Source: Planctomycetota bacterium (GTDB taxonomy: Bacteria; Planctomycetota; Phycisphaerae; SM23-33). From it: DNA of 64,000 bases. The stretch covers positions 62,001 through 126,000 of the forward strand of contig JAKJER010000006.1 of NCBI GenBank assembly GCA_022705325.1. The letters run 5' to 3'. Positions 17,512 to 25,980 of the stretch are shown piece after piece. The translations under genes were made by a program, and so were the position numbers. The notes below the pieces were generated by a model. The model searched no databases, was not told the origin of the DNA, and worked only from the letters and a program-made list of their open reading frames with translations. The first letter of the stretch is position 1, and each line of letters starts with the position of its first letter.

Positions 17512-18237
17512 ATGGACATTCCCGACGGTGGCAAGACGAACACCACCCACTGGAGCATGATTCTCTCGGCGGCGGACCCGGCCTCTCCAGATCATCAAGC
17601 CGCCCTGGCCGACCTGTGCCAGGCGTACTGGTATCCGGTCTACAGCCTGGTCCGCCGGCGCGGAATTGCCCGGTCCGAGGCGGAGGAACTCACCCAGGAG
17701 TTCTTCCTGCGGGTGTTGGAGAAGAACTATCTCCAGGCCGCCGATCCGCAAAAGGGACGGTTCCGGACGTTCCTGCTCGTGTGCGTCAAGCGGTTCCTCG
17801 CCAACGAATGGGACCGCCGCCATGCCCAAAAGCGAGGAGGCGGCAAGAGTCCTCTGTCCCTGGATTTCCAGGCGGCCGAAGACCGCTGCCGGATAGAACC
17901 GGCCGACACCTTGACTCCCGATCAAGTCTTCGATCGCCGCTGGGCCTTGACGCTTCTGGAGCGGGTACTGGAGTCCCTGGGCGCGGAGATGTCGGCGACC
18001 GGGAAGCAGTCGCAATTCGAAACCCTGAAGGTCTATCTCACGGGCGAAGAACATGGCCCGCCCTATTCTCAGACGGCCGACGAGTTGCAGATGACCGTCG
18101 GAGCGGCCAAAGTAGCCGTGCATCGCCTGCGCAGACGCTTCGGGGACCTGGTCCGGGCGGAAGTGGCCCGGACGGTGGCCAGTGCGGAAGACGTGGACGA
18201 AGAGGTTCGTTCGCTTCTGGCCATCCTGTGCACGTAA
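17512..18237 (+). CDS. ECF-type RNA polymerase sigma factor
   Basis: This 241-residue protein is a sigma-70 family ECF sigma factor. An N-terminal sigma region 2 contains YWYPVYSLVRRRG, AEELTQEFFLRVL and a GRFRTFLLVCVKRFLANEWDRR segment. A C-terminal region 4 helix-turn-helix follows (YSQTADELQMTVGAAKVAVHR). Residues about 100-150 are a longer linker than in short ECFs, as in planctomycete-expanded ECF groups. It would direct RNA polymerase to a small regulon. The Ser/Thr kinase gene 1.3 kb downstream fits the known association of ECF factors and kinases in Planctomycetes. No anti-sigma gene is seen. Confidence 0.88.
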   Translation: MDIPDGGKTNTTHWSMILSAADPASPDHQAALADLCQAYWYPVYSLVRRRGIARSEAEELTQEFFLRVLEKNYLQAADPQKGRFRTFLLVCVKRFLANEWDRRHAQKRGGGKSPLSLDFQAAEDRCRIEPADTLTPDQVFDRRWALTLLERVLESLGAEMSATGKQSQFETLKVYLTGEEHGPPYSQTADELQMTVGAAKVAVHRLRRRFGDLVRAEVARTVASAEDVDEEVRSLLAILCT

Positions 18238-18538
18238 CGGCTCCTGGGAACGGCAGATTGCAGGAGCCAGGGGGAGCTTCGACGGGAGAGAGCTCGAGTT
18301 CTCCTTCATCGCGGTGCGGATCGGCGATAATTGGCGCGTTGAGCGCATTGACCAACTGAGCATCTCCCCTGAGAACCGTCCGTGACGCGATCGCCCGGCA
18401 CCCTCCATGCCCGCTGCCTTTAAGAGCAATCTGCTCAGGGCCTGTAACCTTTCGTGGCTTCTTCTTAAACGGGTATCGGGCCGGACGGGCGTCGTCCGGC
18501 TTTTGGGCAGTCTGATCCTCCAGAAGGAGCCGAACACC
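18238..18538 (+). other. Intergenic region with a possible gene fragment
   Basis: About 300 nt without an intact gene. From 18271 to 18385 one frame reads GSFDGRELEFSFIAVRIGDN...WRVERIDQL and ends at a stop. Its codon use (mostly G or C in third position) looks like real coding DNA, but it has no start or plausible N-terminus. It may be the tail of a lost gene. AAGGAG at the end of the stretch is the ribosome-binding site of the next gene. Confidence 0.35.
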
Positions 18539-19039
18539 ATGATGAGACAGTACACGAGTCGCCGTTCCGTCGGCGTACGGGGAGCCGCACGGATGGCAGC
18601 ATGGATGCTCGCGGGGTGGATGTTGATGATCCCCATGGCATGCGACAACGCGGAGCAGGGAGGCAAAGCCACCACCCAGCCCGCCCAGGGCAAACCGGCC
18701 GACCCTGCTCCCGTAGCCTCGCTGACGGCCGGCGCGATCCATGCCGCCATCCAGAAAGACCGCACCGGGACCAAGGAGAAGTACCAGGGCGAGCTGCTGG
18801 AGGTGGAAGGCGTTGTGGATGAGTACTACTTCAACAAGACAGCCGAGAAGCACATGTTGCGCATCGGGGAGATGAAGGACGGCAAGCTGGTGAACCCGGT
18901 CGAGTGCTTTATCCAGCCGGCCGACGAGGCGCTGTTCAAGGCGCTCAAGCCCGGCCAGCGCGTCAAGGTCCGGGGGGAGTGTTCGATTGACCTGATCCTG
19001 GTGTACCTGAGCGAATGCAAACTGGTGGAGAAACCATGA
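18539..19039 (+). CDS. Exported OB-fold (tRNA_anti-like) protein
   Basis: This 166-residue protein has a hydrophobic leader ending near MACDN (possible lipoprotein Cys, though the lipobox is not canonical) and a Gln/Thr-rich linker. A domain resembling the tRNA_anti-like OB-fold family follows: AAIQKDRTGTKEKYQGELLEVEG, then VECFI, LKPGQRVKVRGEC and LSECKLVEK. Related exported OB-fold proteins have no proven function, and RNA binding is not implied. AAGGAG lies upstream of the ATG. Its stop overlaps the start of the next gene (ATGA), so the two are translationally coupled. Confidence 0.7.
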   Translation: MMRQYTSRRSVGVRGAARMAAWMLAGWMLMIPMACDNAEQGGKATTQPAQGKPADPAPVASLTAGAIHAAIQKDRTGTKEKYQGELLEVEGVVDEYYFNKTAEKHMLRIGEMKDGKLVNPVECFIQPADEALFKALKPGQRVKVRGECSIDLILVYLSECKLVEKP

Positions 19040-19407
19040 AAACCGCGGCGGTTGTATTGGGAATTGTCGGGGCGGCATGCGGCTTGGTGCTCTTCACGGT
19101 CATTGGACTGCTGGTCGGCGGGATGATCAGCCTGGCGGGGGAGGCGAGCGCAACGCCCGGGGCGGGGCGCCTGGCCACCCTGATCACGGTCTTGTTCATC
19201 GTCGTGCCGTTGGTCGCGTTGGCCGGAGCGATCCTCGCCAGATCCCACTCTCTGGCTGGAGGAGTCATGATGTTGGTGGCCGGCTTGCTGCCCTTCCCGT
19301 TTTTGAAAGTCAACCTCGTCACGCTCATGCCGGGCATACCCCTGGTGATAGCCGGCGTGCTGTCGCTGTTGGCGGCGAGGCAGGTTGCGCGGGGGAAACC
19401 GGCGTGA
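19036..19407 (+). CDS. Small four-helix membrane protein
   Basis: This 123-residue protein has four predicted transmembrane segments: about 5-30, 48-70, 75-92 and 95-115. It lacks charged catalytic residues. The composition (Gly/Ala/Leu/Val) and length resemble DUF4064-type membrane proteins, but I do not firmly recognise the family. The ATG overlaps the stop of the OB-fold gene by 4 nt, so the two products probably work together at the membrane. Confidence 0.7.
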   Translation: MKTAAVVLGIVGAACGLVLFTVIGLLVGGMISLAGEASATPGAGRLATLITVLFIVVPLVALAGAILARSHSLAGGVMMLVAGLLPFPFLKVNLVTLMPGIPLVIAGVLSLLAARQVARGKPA

Positions 19408-19456
19408 GCCGGCAGCGAAGGATGTGCCCCCCCTGTCCGGCGCGCAGGCGGAACGG

Positions 19457-19462
19457 TATACT
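19457..19462 (+). promoter_or_regulatory. -10 box upstream of the Ser/Thr kinase gene
   Basis: TATACT about 105 nt before the ATG at 19568; no clear -35. Confidence 0.35.
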
Positions 19463-19567
19463 GTGTGGTTGTCGCCTTCCGCCGTCCGGAACGGCCCGGG
19501 ATAGCCCCGAAGACGGCTAGCCCGGTGCGGCTGCCAGGGGCGTGTGCGCGAAGGGCACGGTGTATCC

Positions 19568-21424
19568 ATGGTCGCCAATCCGTCAGACCGCTACCGCTGT
19601 GGCCATCCCCGCCTGGTCGAGGCACACACGCTGGACTTGTGCCCGCGCTGTTTGCTGGCCGGGGTGATCCACCAGGACCACGCACCGGGCGACATGGGCT
19701 CGGCGGAATGTCCGTTTGCACCCGATCTGCGCGAACTCAACGTCCAGTTTTCCCAACTGGAGTTTCTGGAACTGATCGGCCGGGGAGGCATGGCCGCCGT
19801 GTACAAGGCCCGCCAGGGCGAGTTGCGGCGACTGGTTGCGGTCAAGGTGTTCTCCAGCCAGGGAAACCGGGATCCGGGCTTGATGGAACGGTTCCTGCAA
19901 GAGGGCCGGGTCCTGTCAGGGCTGAGCCACCCGGGCATCATTCCGGTCTTCGACTTCCAGATCGCCGGCGAATACTGGTGCCTGGTCATGGAGTTGGCCG
20001 AGGGTTCTTCTCTGCGTCGACGACTTCAGGACGGACCGCTGCTGCCCCTGGAGGCCTTGCAGATCGCCCTTGAGGTCTGCCGGGCCCTGCGGTACGCCCA
20101 CAGCCGGGGCGTCGTCCATCGCGACGTCAAGCCGGACAACATTCTCCTCTCGCCGCCGCAGCAGCAAGCCGGCGCGGAGGACGCGGCCCTCGGGAGGGTC
20201 AGACTGGCGGACTTCGGGCTGGTCAAGCTGCTTGCCGACCGGGGCGATCGAGCCGCGACGGCGGTCGGCCTGCGGCTGGGCACCGCTCATTACATGGCCC
20301 CCGAACAGTTGGAGAACCCCGGTGCGGTCGACCAGCGCGCGGACCTCTACGCTTTGGGCGTGGTCCTGTATGAGATGTTGACCGGGGAACTGCCGATCGG
20401 CCGCTTTCCGCACCCGTCTCGCAAGGCCCGCGTGGGCAGACGGGTGGACGAGATCGTGCTGCGGTGCCTGGAGAAGTCCCCGCAAGCTCGCTATGCCGAC
20501 GCGGGTGCGCTCGAAGAGGCCTTGGAGAGCGCGCTGGCTGAATCGCTCGCGGCTGGACCGCGCCGCCGTATTCGCCGCCTGGCGGCCGCGGCAGTGGCGA
20601 TATCGGTCGCGGGCGCGACCGGCGGGATCGGGATCTGGCATCTCGCCCGCGACGGCACGGACCCTGCCGCGGCGGTTCAGCACTCGGCGGCCCATTTGCT
20701 CGCTCCGGCCCCCCCGAGTGCCGCCGCGGACATCCCGCCCGCGTTCTTCCTTCCGTATCCCGGCCTGTCCCGACCCCAAGTGTCCATGATCCGCGACGGG
20801 CGCGCGGAGTTTATCCGGGAGATGAGCGAGCGATACGGCGCCGGACGCGTCGCCATGTTCTGGGTCGACGGCTTGCCGGGGGACGTGGGAACTTACGTCC
20901 ACGACGAGGTCATGCGGATAGTCGGCACCGACCGCTGCAACGGCATCGGCGGTCAGGGCAGCCTGAACATCGTTATCGCACCGGTCGACGACGTGGCAGC
21001 CGCGGCAAGGAAAGTGGCTTTCGGCCAGGTGACCAGTGTGGACCCGAAAGAACGGACCATTCGGATTCAGGCGGACCCGGCTCGCCTGCCGCCCCCGCTG
21101 CCTCCCGACGTGACCGATACGGCCGCACCGAACTTCTACAAGCGCAACCTCGAGGACCTAGGCTGCTGGGACCGCCACCGCAGGCTGCGGGCGACGGTGC
21201 GGCTGAGCGACACCCCGCCCGTGCAACTCCAAGAGGAGATCGCCGCGGCGCTGGAAGCTTTGCTGACGGATCCGTCTATCAAGACGCGCGAAGCAGCCGC
21301 GGAGGCCCTGGGTTCATGGGGCGGCCCGGGAAACCTCGCAGCCCTGGAACGGGCGGCGGCGTCCATCCCGCAGTCGGCTCGCGAGGCCATTGTGCGCATC
21401 CGGCAGAGATTCCCGAAGAAGTGA
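19568..21424 (+). CDS. Membrane-anchored Ser/Thr protein kinase
   Basis: This 618-residue protein begins with a possible zinc site (Cys11 in RCGH, CPRC at 25-28). A Hanks-type kinase domain follows (about 65-325): glycine loop GRGGMAAVYKA (71-81), catalytic Lys93 in AVKVF, HRDVKPDN (184-191), DFG (215-217) and APEQ. One transmembrane helix (about 340-360) follows, then an extracytoplasmic part. Its last about 70 residues look HEAT-like (EEIAAALEALL...EAAAEALGSWG). Length and layout fit planctomycete PknB-like receptor kinases. A GTG at 19544 would add 8 residues; ATG 19568 was chosen. The ECF gene upstream suggests a signalling module. Confidence 0.88.
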   Translation: MVANPSDRYRCGHPRLVEAHTLDLCPRCLLAGVIHQDHAPGDMGSAECPFAPDLRELNVQFSQLEFLELIGRGGMAAVYKARQGELRRLVAVKVFSSQGNRDPGLMERFLQEGRVLSGLSHPGIIPVFDFQIAGEYWCLVMELAEGSSLRRRLQDGPLLPLEALQIALEVCRALRYAHSRGVVHRDVKPDNILLSPPQQQAGAEDAALGRVRLADFGLVKLLADRGDRAATAVGLRLGTAHYMAPEQLENPGAVDQRADLYALGVVLYEMLTGELPIGRFPHPSRKARVGRRVDEIVLRCLEKSPQARYADAGALEEALESALAESLAAGPRRRIRRLAAAAVAISVAGATGGIGIWHLARDGTDPAAAVQHSAAHLLAPAPPSAAADIPPAFFLPYPGLSRPQVSMIRDGRAEFIREMSERYGAGRVAMFWVDGLPGDVGTYVHDEVMRIVGTDRCNGIGGQGSLNIVIAPVDDVAAAARKVAFGQVTSVDPKERTIRIQADPARLPPPLPPDVTDTAAPNFYKRNLEDLGCWDRHRRLRATVRLSDTPPVQLQEEIAAALEALLTDPSIKTREAAAEALGSWGGPGNLAALERAAASIPQSAREAIVRIRQRFPKK

Positions 21425-21847
21425 CGGTCGCCCTGACCCCTCTGCGCCCGGCAATCGGTGCGGGGCGCGGCAGGGCGTCCCGGGGACGCATGGAGGGCGC
21501 GATAGGACGCCGTAGTGCGCGGGAAGGGCGCCATAGTTCGCGGGTGGGGCGCGAGGGTTCGCAGGGGCAAAGTCTTGCAATATAGTTGGTTACGGTGGCG
21601 TCTTTGACCAGTCGGAGGGCCTCCGCCCGGAAAAAGCGCCTTAAAGCGCCCTTGAGGAATTTCCCCTATGTTTGCCGTCGGGGCATTCAGTCTGCCTGCG
21701 GCCGGCAGGTCCCAGAATGCGTCGGCCGGTTCGGACGGGGTGGAGGTCGGTTCCTGCGCCCGAGCGAGGCCTGGACGATCCTGGCCGGTTTTAGAGGCGT
21801 CGGCTGGGCAGAGGCTGACCGACGCGAGGCGGCGGTCGGGCGCGGGG
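21425..21847. other. Intergenic region with a degenerate 21-nt tandem repeat
   Basis: This 423-nt stretch separates two convergent genes and has no convincing gene. At 21511-21573 three 21-nt units follow each other (CGTAGTGCGCGGG..., CATAGTTCGCGGG..., GAGGGTTCGCAGG...), the third diverged. A TATAGT box is near 21580. A CCTGCGGCCGGCAGG string near 21697 resembles the palindromic element at 23245-23264. Confidence 0.5.
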
Positions 21848-23188
21848 TCAGTGGGCGGCCTGGTCGAGGGTCATGATCAGCTTGCCCCCGTGGAAGAGGC
21901 TCACCCGGCGGGTGGACTCCGACAGGCAGATGGAGAGGGCCCGGGTGGAGGCGGTGATGGCCAGGGCGGCGGCGTGGCGGGCGCCCAGGCCGGGGGCGAG
22001 CGATTCGGCGCCCTCGGTCTGGATGAACGCCCCCATCGACATGATCACCCCGTCGCCGCGGATGAGGAAGGCCCCGTCGATGCGGGAGAATTCCTTTACG
22101 GTCTCCTCCAGGCTGGGGTCCAGGACGTTGCGGTCGTTCTCCGGGTAGCCGCGGAAGGGGTTCATGACAAGCTGCCGGCATCGCTTCTGGACGTTCTCGT
22201 AATCGCCCAGGATGAAGATGGCCCCGACGGGCCGGCCCTCCCGGCCTTCGCGGGCCAGGCTGGTGGCGATGTGGAGCACCCGGTCGAGCACGTGGTGGCT
22301 GAGATCGCCCCCGCCGATCTGCGGGCGGAGGGTGAGGAAGGTGTCGAACTCCCGGGCGACCTCGACCAGTTCCAGGTTGCTGAGCACGCCGCTGCCGGGC
22401 TCGCCCGAGGCGCAGACCACGATCTCGCCGGCCTCCAGCAGGGCGTTGGAGAGGGCGAACAGGAAAGCCAGCTTGACGCGGTGGGCCCGGCGCAGATGGC
22501 CCATCGGCACCGAGAGGATCGTCAGCGGCTCTTCCGCCTCGGGCAGATGGGTGGCTGCGTCGTCGGCGGCGAGGATCAGCGGCACGTCGTCGGGCCAGTC
22601 CTCCAGGAAGCACAGGGGCACGCGGTCGTCGGCCAGCACCATGACCGATCCGGCCCCGCTCTGTCGGGCCAGGGCGGCGGCGTGCTCAGCGAGATAGCGG
22701 CAGAGCTGGACTTTTCGCGCGTCGGCGGGGGGGGGAATCTCGACGCCCCCGCGGAGGACCTCGTAGACCTGCCAGTTCGTGCCGGCCCCGGTGAGCCTCT
22801 CCAGGGTGTTCTCGTCCTGCAGCGTGCCGGCCAACTCGGCCAACATGCGGATGTGCGCGTCGGCCAGGGCCTCGCCGCAGACGCTCATGACCACGAGGTT
22901 CACGCCCCCCCCGCCGGGGGAATCCCAGGAAATGCCCGCCGGGCTGTAGCCCACGGCGAGCGTCTGGCGGTTGTATCCGCTTACCAGGGCGTGCGGCAGG
23001 GCGATCCGCGGGGCGATCCGCGAACTGACGGCATGCTCGCGATCGTTGATGGCCCGCATCACCGTCTCGACGTCCAGGACCGGGTCGTGGCGGCACAGTG
23101 CAAGGGCCAGTTCCTTCAGGGCCTCATCCTTGCTGGATGCCTGAAGGACCAACGTCCGCGACAGGGTCAGGTAGTGGCTCAGCGGCAT
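21848..23188 (-). CDS. PTS-EIIA-like / diadenylate cyclase (DisA_N) fusion protein
   Basis: This 446-residue protein has three parts. Residues 1-145 resemble a PTS EIIA type 2 (EIIA-Ntr) domain, with the phosphorylatable His66 in RIALPHA. Residues about 150-310 resemble the pyruvate-kinase-C-like domain of archaeal CdaZ cyclases (HRVKLAFLFALSNALLEAGEIVV). Residues about 335-440 are a DisA_N diadenylate cyclase domain with DGA (371-373) and GARHA (402-406), where the classic motif is T-RHR. Family members make c-di-AMP from two ATP. The start at 23188 follows a TATGAT box by 6 nt; a longer frame to 23398 is intergenic repeat. The architecture suggests c-di-AMP synthesis controlled by phosphotransfer or metabolites. 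Confidence 0.78.
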   Translation of the reverse strand: MPLSHYLTLSRTLVLQASSKDEALKELALALCRHDPVLDVETVMRAINDREHAVSSRIAPRIALPHALVSGYNRQTLAVGYSPAGISWDSPGGGGVNLVVMSVCGEALADAHIRMLAELAGTLQDENTLERLTGAGTNWQVYEVLRGGVEIPPPADARKVQLCRYLAEHAAALARQSGAGSVMVLADDRVPLCFLEDWPDDVPLILAADDAATHLPEAEEPLTILSVPMGHLRRAHRVKLAFLFALSNALLEAGEIVVCASGEPGSGVLSNLELVEVAREFDTFLTLRPQIGGGDLSHHVLDRVLHIATSLAREGREGRPVGAIFILGDYENVQKRCRQLVMNPFRGYPENDRNVLDPSLEETVKEFSRIDGAFLIRGDGVIMSMGAFIQTEGAESLAPGLGARHAAALAITASTRALSICLSESTRRVSLFHGGKLIMTLDQAAH

Positions 23189-23194
23189 GGCCCT

Positions 23195-23200
23195 ATCATA
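23195..23200 (-). promoter_or_regulatory. -10 box for a probable leaderless cyclase mRNA
   Basis: TATGAT on the reverse strand ends 6 nt before the ATG at 23188; no ribosome-binding site fits between. Confidence 0.5.
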
Positions 23201-23213
23201 CACGCCCGCAGGG

Positions 23214-23264
23214 GGAATGCGGAATGCGGAATGCGGATTGCGGACCTGCCTGCCGGCAGGCAGG
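23214..23264. repeat. GGAATGC tandem repeat plus 20-bp perfect palindrome
   Basis: Four 7-nt units (three GGAATGC, one GGATTGC; 23214-23241) are followed by the perfect 20-bp palindrome CCTGCCTGCCGGCAGGCAGG (23245-23264). It lies between divergent genes and looks like a dispersed intergenic repeat. Confidence 0.8.
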
Positions 23265-23286
23265 TTGCGGAATTGTCGCTCCGGTC

Positions 23287-23314
23287 TTGCCCCCGCAACC
23301 GGGCGGGGTATGCT
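23287..23314 (+). promoter_or_regulatory. Sigma-70-like promoter of the ceramidase-like gene
   Basis: TTGCCC (23287-23292) and TATGCT (23309-23314) are 16 nt apart and 29 nt upstream of the ATG at 23344. Confidence 0.5.
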
Positions 23315-23343
23315 GGATGGGGTCTCCACTGCTGAGGTGTCAC

Positions 23344-24861
23344 ATGACGATTCGACCGCTTCGGGTCCTTCCAGCCGTCCTGGTGCTTGCTTTGGCAACG
23401 GTCCCCCCCGCCCTTGCCGCCGACGCGGGCCCGCTTCGCGCGGGCGCCGCCAAGGTCGAGATCGCCGACCCCGCCGCCGGTCCGCCCAACGATCCGCTGT
23501 ACGTCAAGGCGCTGGTGATCGCCGAGGGCGGGACGACCCTGGCCCTGATCACGGTGGACGCGGTGGCCATCGGCGGGATCGGGCCGGTGCCCAACGACTA
23601 TCTGTCCACGGTGCGTGCCCGACTGCGGGCCGACTGCGGCATCGCGCCCGAGAACGTGCTGGCCAACGCCAGCCACTGCCACGGGGCGGTGCGGCGCGAC
23701 CTGGCCGAACTGACCGTGCAGGCGGTGCAGGCCGCCATGCGGGGAATGACGCCGGTGCGCGTGGGCGCCGGCGCCGGGCGGGAGGACCGCATCATGATCA
23801 ACCGCCGCCTGACGCTCAAAGACGCCAGCCAGGCGGACGTCCGCCACGCCTACTCGCTCCCGCCGGACGAGCAGGTGGCGGCCGTCGGACCGGTGGACCC
23901 GCAGATCGGGGTGCTCCGCCTGGACCGCATGGACGGACGGCCGCTGGCGGTCGTGTTCAACTTCGCCTGTCACCCGATTCAGGGCGTGCCCAGCGGGGCG
24001 AACACCGCCGACGTGGCCGGCTTCGCCTGCCGGGCGGTCGAAGAGGCGATGGGCGAGGACACGGTGGCCCTGTTCGTGCAGGGCTGTGCGGGCGACATCA
24101 ACCCCGTCGGCTACAAGGCCGTCGCCGCCCCGCGCGACGCCGAGCCGCTGGGCAACCTGCTGGGCCTGAGCGCCGCCCGCGCCGCCAGGGCCATCCGCTG
24201 CGATCGGCAGGCAGGACTGAAGATCGTCGCGCGGACCGTCCCCCTGCCGCGGGCCGACTGGACCGCTCGCATCGCCGCGTTGCAGGCCCGCCAGGAGCGG
24301 CTGGTCGGCTCCCTCCGGGGGACCACCCTCAACCTCAAGACCTTCCTCCCGTTGGCCGTGCGTTACGGCCTGGGCGGCGAGTTCCCCTCCGCCCCCGCGG
24401 GCGAGTATTTCCACGAACGAGCCGCCAGCCGCCCCGCCCTCGATCGCCTCGACGCCGAGAACCGCCGCAACCTCGAGCAGTACGTCCGCAACATCCACGT
24501 CATGGAAGAACTCACCCGCGTGCGGACCAATCTGGACCTGCTCAAGAAGCACCAGGCCGCCAACGCCGCCGCGGGCCACAAGCCCGTCGAGGTCGAGATC
24601 GCGGCCATGCGGGTGGGCGAGTTCGTGCTGACGACCTTCCCCGGCGAGCTGAGCGTGCAGATCGGCCTGAATCTCAAGAAGGCCTCGCCGCACAAGCACA
24701 CCTTCGTGGCCGGCTACACCAACGGGTACGTCTACTATGCCCCCACGGCCGAGCAATTGGCCAACCCCGGCTCGGCCCAGGAAGACTGCGACTGCCTGCT
24801 GGGACCGCAGTGGCAGGCGACCTACGAGCAAGCGGCAATCGAATTGCTGAAGAGACTCTGA
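23344..24861 (+). CDS. Exported neutral/alkaline ceramidase-like hydrolase
   Basis: This 505-residue exported protein (signal peptide about 1-25) resembles the neutral/alkaline non-lysosomal ceramidase N-terminal domain. The pattern is LRAGAAKVEI, a DPLYVKALVI strand, LANASHCHGA, NFACHPIQG and VQGCAGDINPVGY; the His residues in SHCHG and CHP would be zinc ligands. Planctomycetes carry many such proteins with unknown substrates, so ceramide cleavage should not be assumed. The C-terminal half has a helical segment and a conserved-looking FPGELSVQIG and GYTNGYVYY. The start is supported by the signal peptide and the promoter just upstream. Confidence 0.78.
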   Translation: MTIRPLRVLPAVLVLALATVPPALAADAGPLRAGAAKVEIADPAAGPPNDPLYVKALVIAEGGTTLALITVDAVAIGGIGPVPNDYLSTVRARLRADCGIAPENVLANASHCHGAVRRDLAELTVQAVQAAMRGMTPVRVGAGAGREDRIMINRRLTLKDASQADVRHAYSLPPDEQVAAVGPVDPQIGVLRLDRMDGRPLAVVFNFACHPIQGVPSGANTADVAGFACRAVEEAMGEDTVALFVQGCAGDINPVGYKAVAAPRDAEPLGNLLGLSAARAARAIRCDRQAGLKIVARTVPLPRADWTARIAALQARQERLVGSLRGTTLNLKTFLPLAVRYGLGGEFPSAPAGEYFHERAASRPALDRLDAENRRNLEQYVRNIHVMEELTRVRTNLDLLKKHQAANAAAGHKPVEVEIAAMRVGEFVLTTFPGELSVQIGLNLKKASPHKHTFVAGYTNGYVYYAPTAEQLANPGSAQEDCDCLLGPQWQATYEQAAIELLKRL

Positions 24862-24919
24862 CCGCCACGGAAGCCCAGGGCGATCAAACGCAAAAGCCAC
24901 GGACCTTTCCACCGTGGCG

Positions 24920-24939
24920 GAAGGCCTTCCGAGGCCTTC
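24920..24939 (+). terminator. Hairpin between the ceramidase-like and exchanger genes
   Basis: GAAGGCC/GGCCTTC with a 6-nt loop, preceded by CCACGG/CCGTGG. Weak terminator evidence because no T run follows. Confidence 0.35.
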
Positions 24940-24963
24940 TCCAATCGACGACCGCGAATCCGG

Positions 24964-24969
24964 TATAAT
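24964..24969 (+). promoter_or_regulatory. -10 box of the exchanger gene
   Basis: A consensus TATAAT 24 nt before the ATG at 24994; GGAG at 24983-24986 is the ribosome-binding site. Confidence 0.55.
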
Positions 24970-24993
24970 GATCGGACTCACTGGAGAATTCGT

Positions 24994-25968
24994 ATGGACC
25001 CCATGTATTCCGCCGCCGCGATGCTCCTCGGCGGGTTGGTGCTGCTGACGGTCGGAGCGGACTGGCTGGTGCGGGGGGCGGCCTCGCTGGCCAAGCGGCT
25101 GAACGTCCGCGAGATCGTGATCGGGCTGACGGTGGTGGCGTTCGGCACGTCCATGCCGGAGATGGTCGTGAGCATCTTCGCCTCGGCTGAGGGGCGAAAC
25201 GACATCGTCTTCGGCAACGTCCTGGGCAGCAACCTGTTCAACACGCTGCTGATCCTGGGAGTGGCAGGGCTCATCCGCCCGCTGGCCGTTCAGCACAACA
25301 CGACCTGGAAGGAAATCCCCTTCTCCATCCTGGCTACACTGGTGCTCTTCCTGCTGGTCAACGGTCCGCTGCTGGGCGGCCCGGCCGGGCCGGAGTTGCT
25401 CAGCCGCAGCGAGGCCCTCGTGCTGCTGGTGCTGTTCGCGATGTTCCTGTCGTACACGTGGTCGATCGCCCGCCAGGAGCCCTCCGCCCCGGAGGAGTTG
25501 GAGGTGAAGGTGTTCTCGATGTCCTGGTCGTTGATCTTCCTGGCGGCCGGGCTGGGCGGACTGATCGGCGGGGGCAAGCTCTGCGTGGACGGGGCGGTGG
25601 GGTTGGCCAAGCAGTTCGGCCTGAGCGAGAAGTTCATCGGCTGCACTATCGTCGCCGCGGGCACCTCTCTGCCGGAACTGGCCACCTCCGTCGTGGCCGC
25701 CATCCGCAGACGCAGCGACATCGCCATCGGCAACGTCGTGGGCTCGAACGTCTTCAATATCCTGTGCATCCTGGGCGTCAGTGCGACGATCCGCCCGGCC
25801 CCGTACAATCCCCTGTTTAACGTGGACTTCGCCATTCTCGTCGCCGGCAGCCTGTTGCTGTTTGGCGCGATGTTCTCCGGCGGGCGACACCGCCTGGACC
25901 GCTGGGAGGCCGCCCTCCTGCTGGCCGGCTACGGCGGATACACCGCCTGGCTGCTGGCCAAGGGCTGA
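24994..25968 (+). CDS. Calcium/sodium antiporter (CaCA family, YrbG-like)
   Basis: This 324-residue membrane protein has about ten transmembrane segments and the two inverted alpha-repeats of the CaCA superfamily. The first reads VVAFGTSMPEM and GNVLGSNLFNTLLILG; the second reads IVAAGTSLPEL and GNVVGSNVFNILCILG. The acidic residues in the two G-T-S-x-P-E motifs form the ion site. Family members exchange Na+ (or H+) for Ca2+ across the inner membrane. Length and topology match YrbG. A consensus -10 box and a GGAG ribosome-binding site precede the ATG. It ends 12 nt from the convergent cytochrome gene. Confidence 0.92.
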   Translation: MDPMYSAAAMLLGGLVLLTVGADWLVRGAASLAKRLNVREIVIGLTVVAFGTSMPEMVVSIFASAEGRNDIVFGNVLGSNLFNTLLILGVAGLIRPLAVQHNTTWKEIPFSILATLVLFLLVNGPLLGGPAGPELLSRSEALVLLVLFAMFLSYTWSIARQEPSAPEELEVKVFSMSWSLIFLAAGLGGLIGGGKLCVDGAVGLAKQFGLSEKFIGCTIVAAGTSLPELATSVVAAIRRRSDIAIGNVVGSNVFNILCILGVSATIRPAPYNPLFNVDFAILVAGSLLLFGAMFSGGRHRLDRWEAALLLAGYGGYTAWLLAKG

Positions 25969-25980
25969 CCGCCGCACGCG

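Noticed and set aside
23179..25977. 932-residue reverse frame over the ceramidase-like and exchanger genes
   Set aside because: Shadow of two well-supported forward genes.
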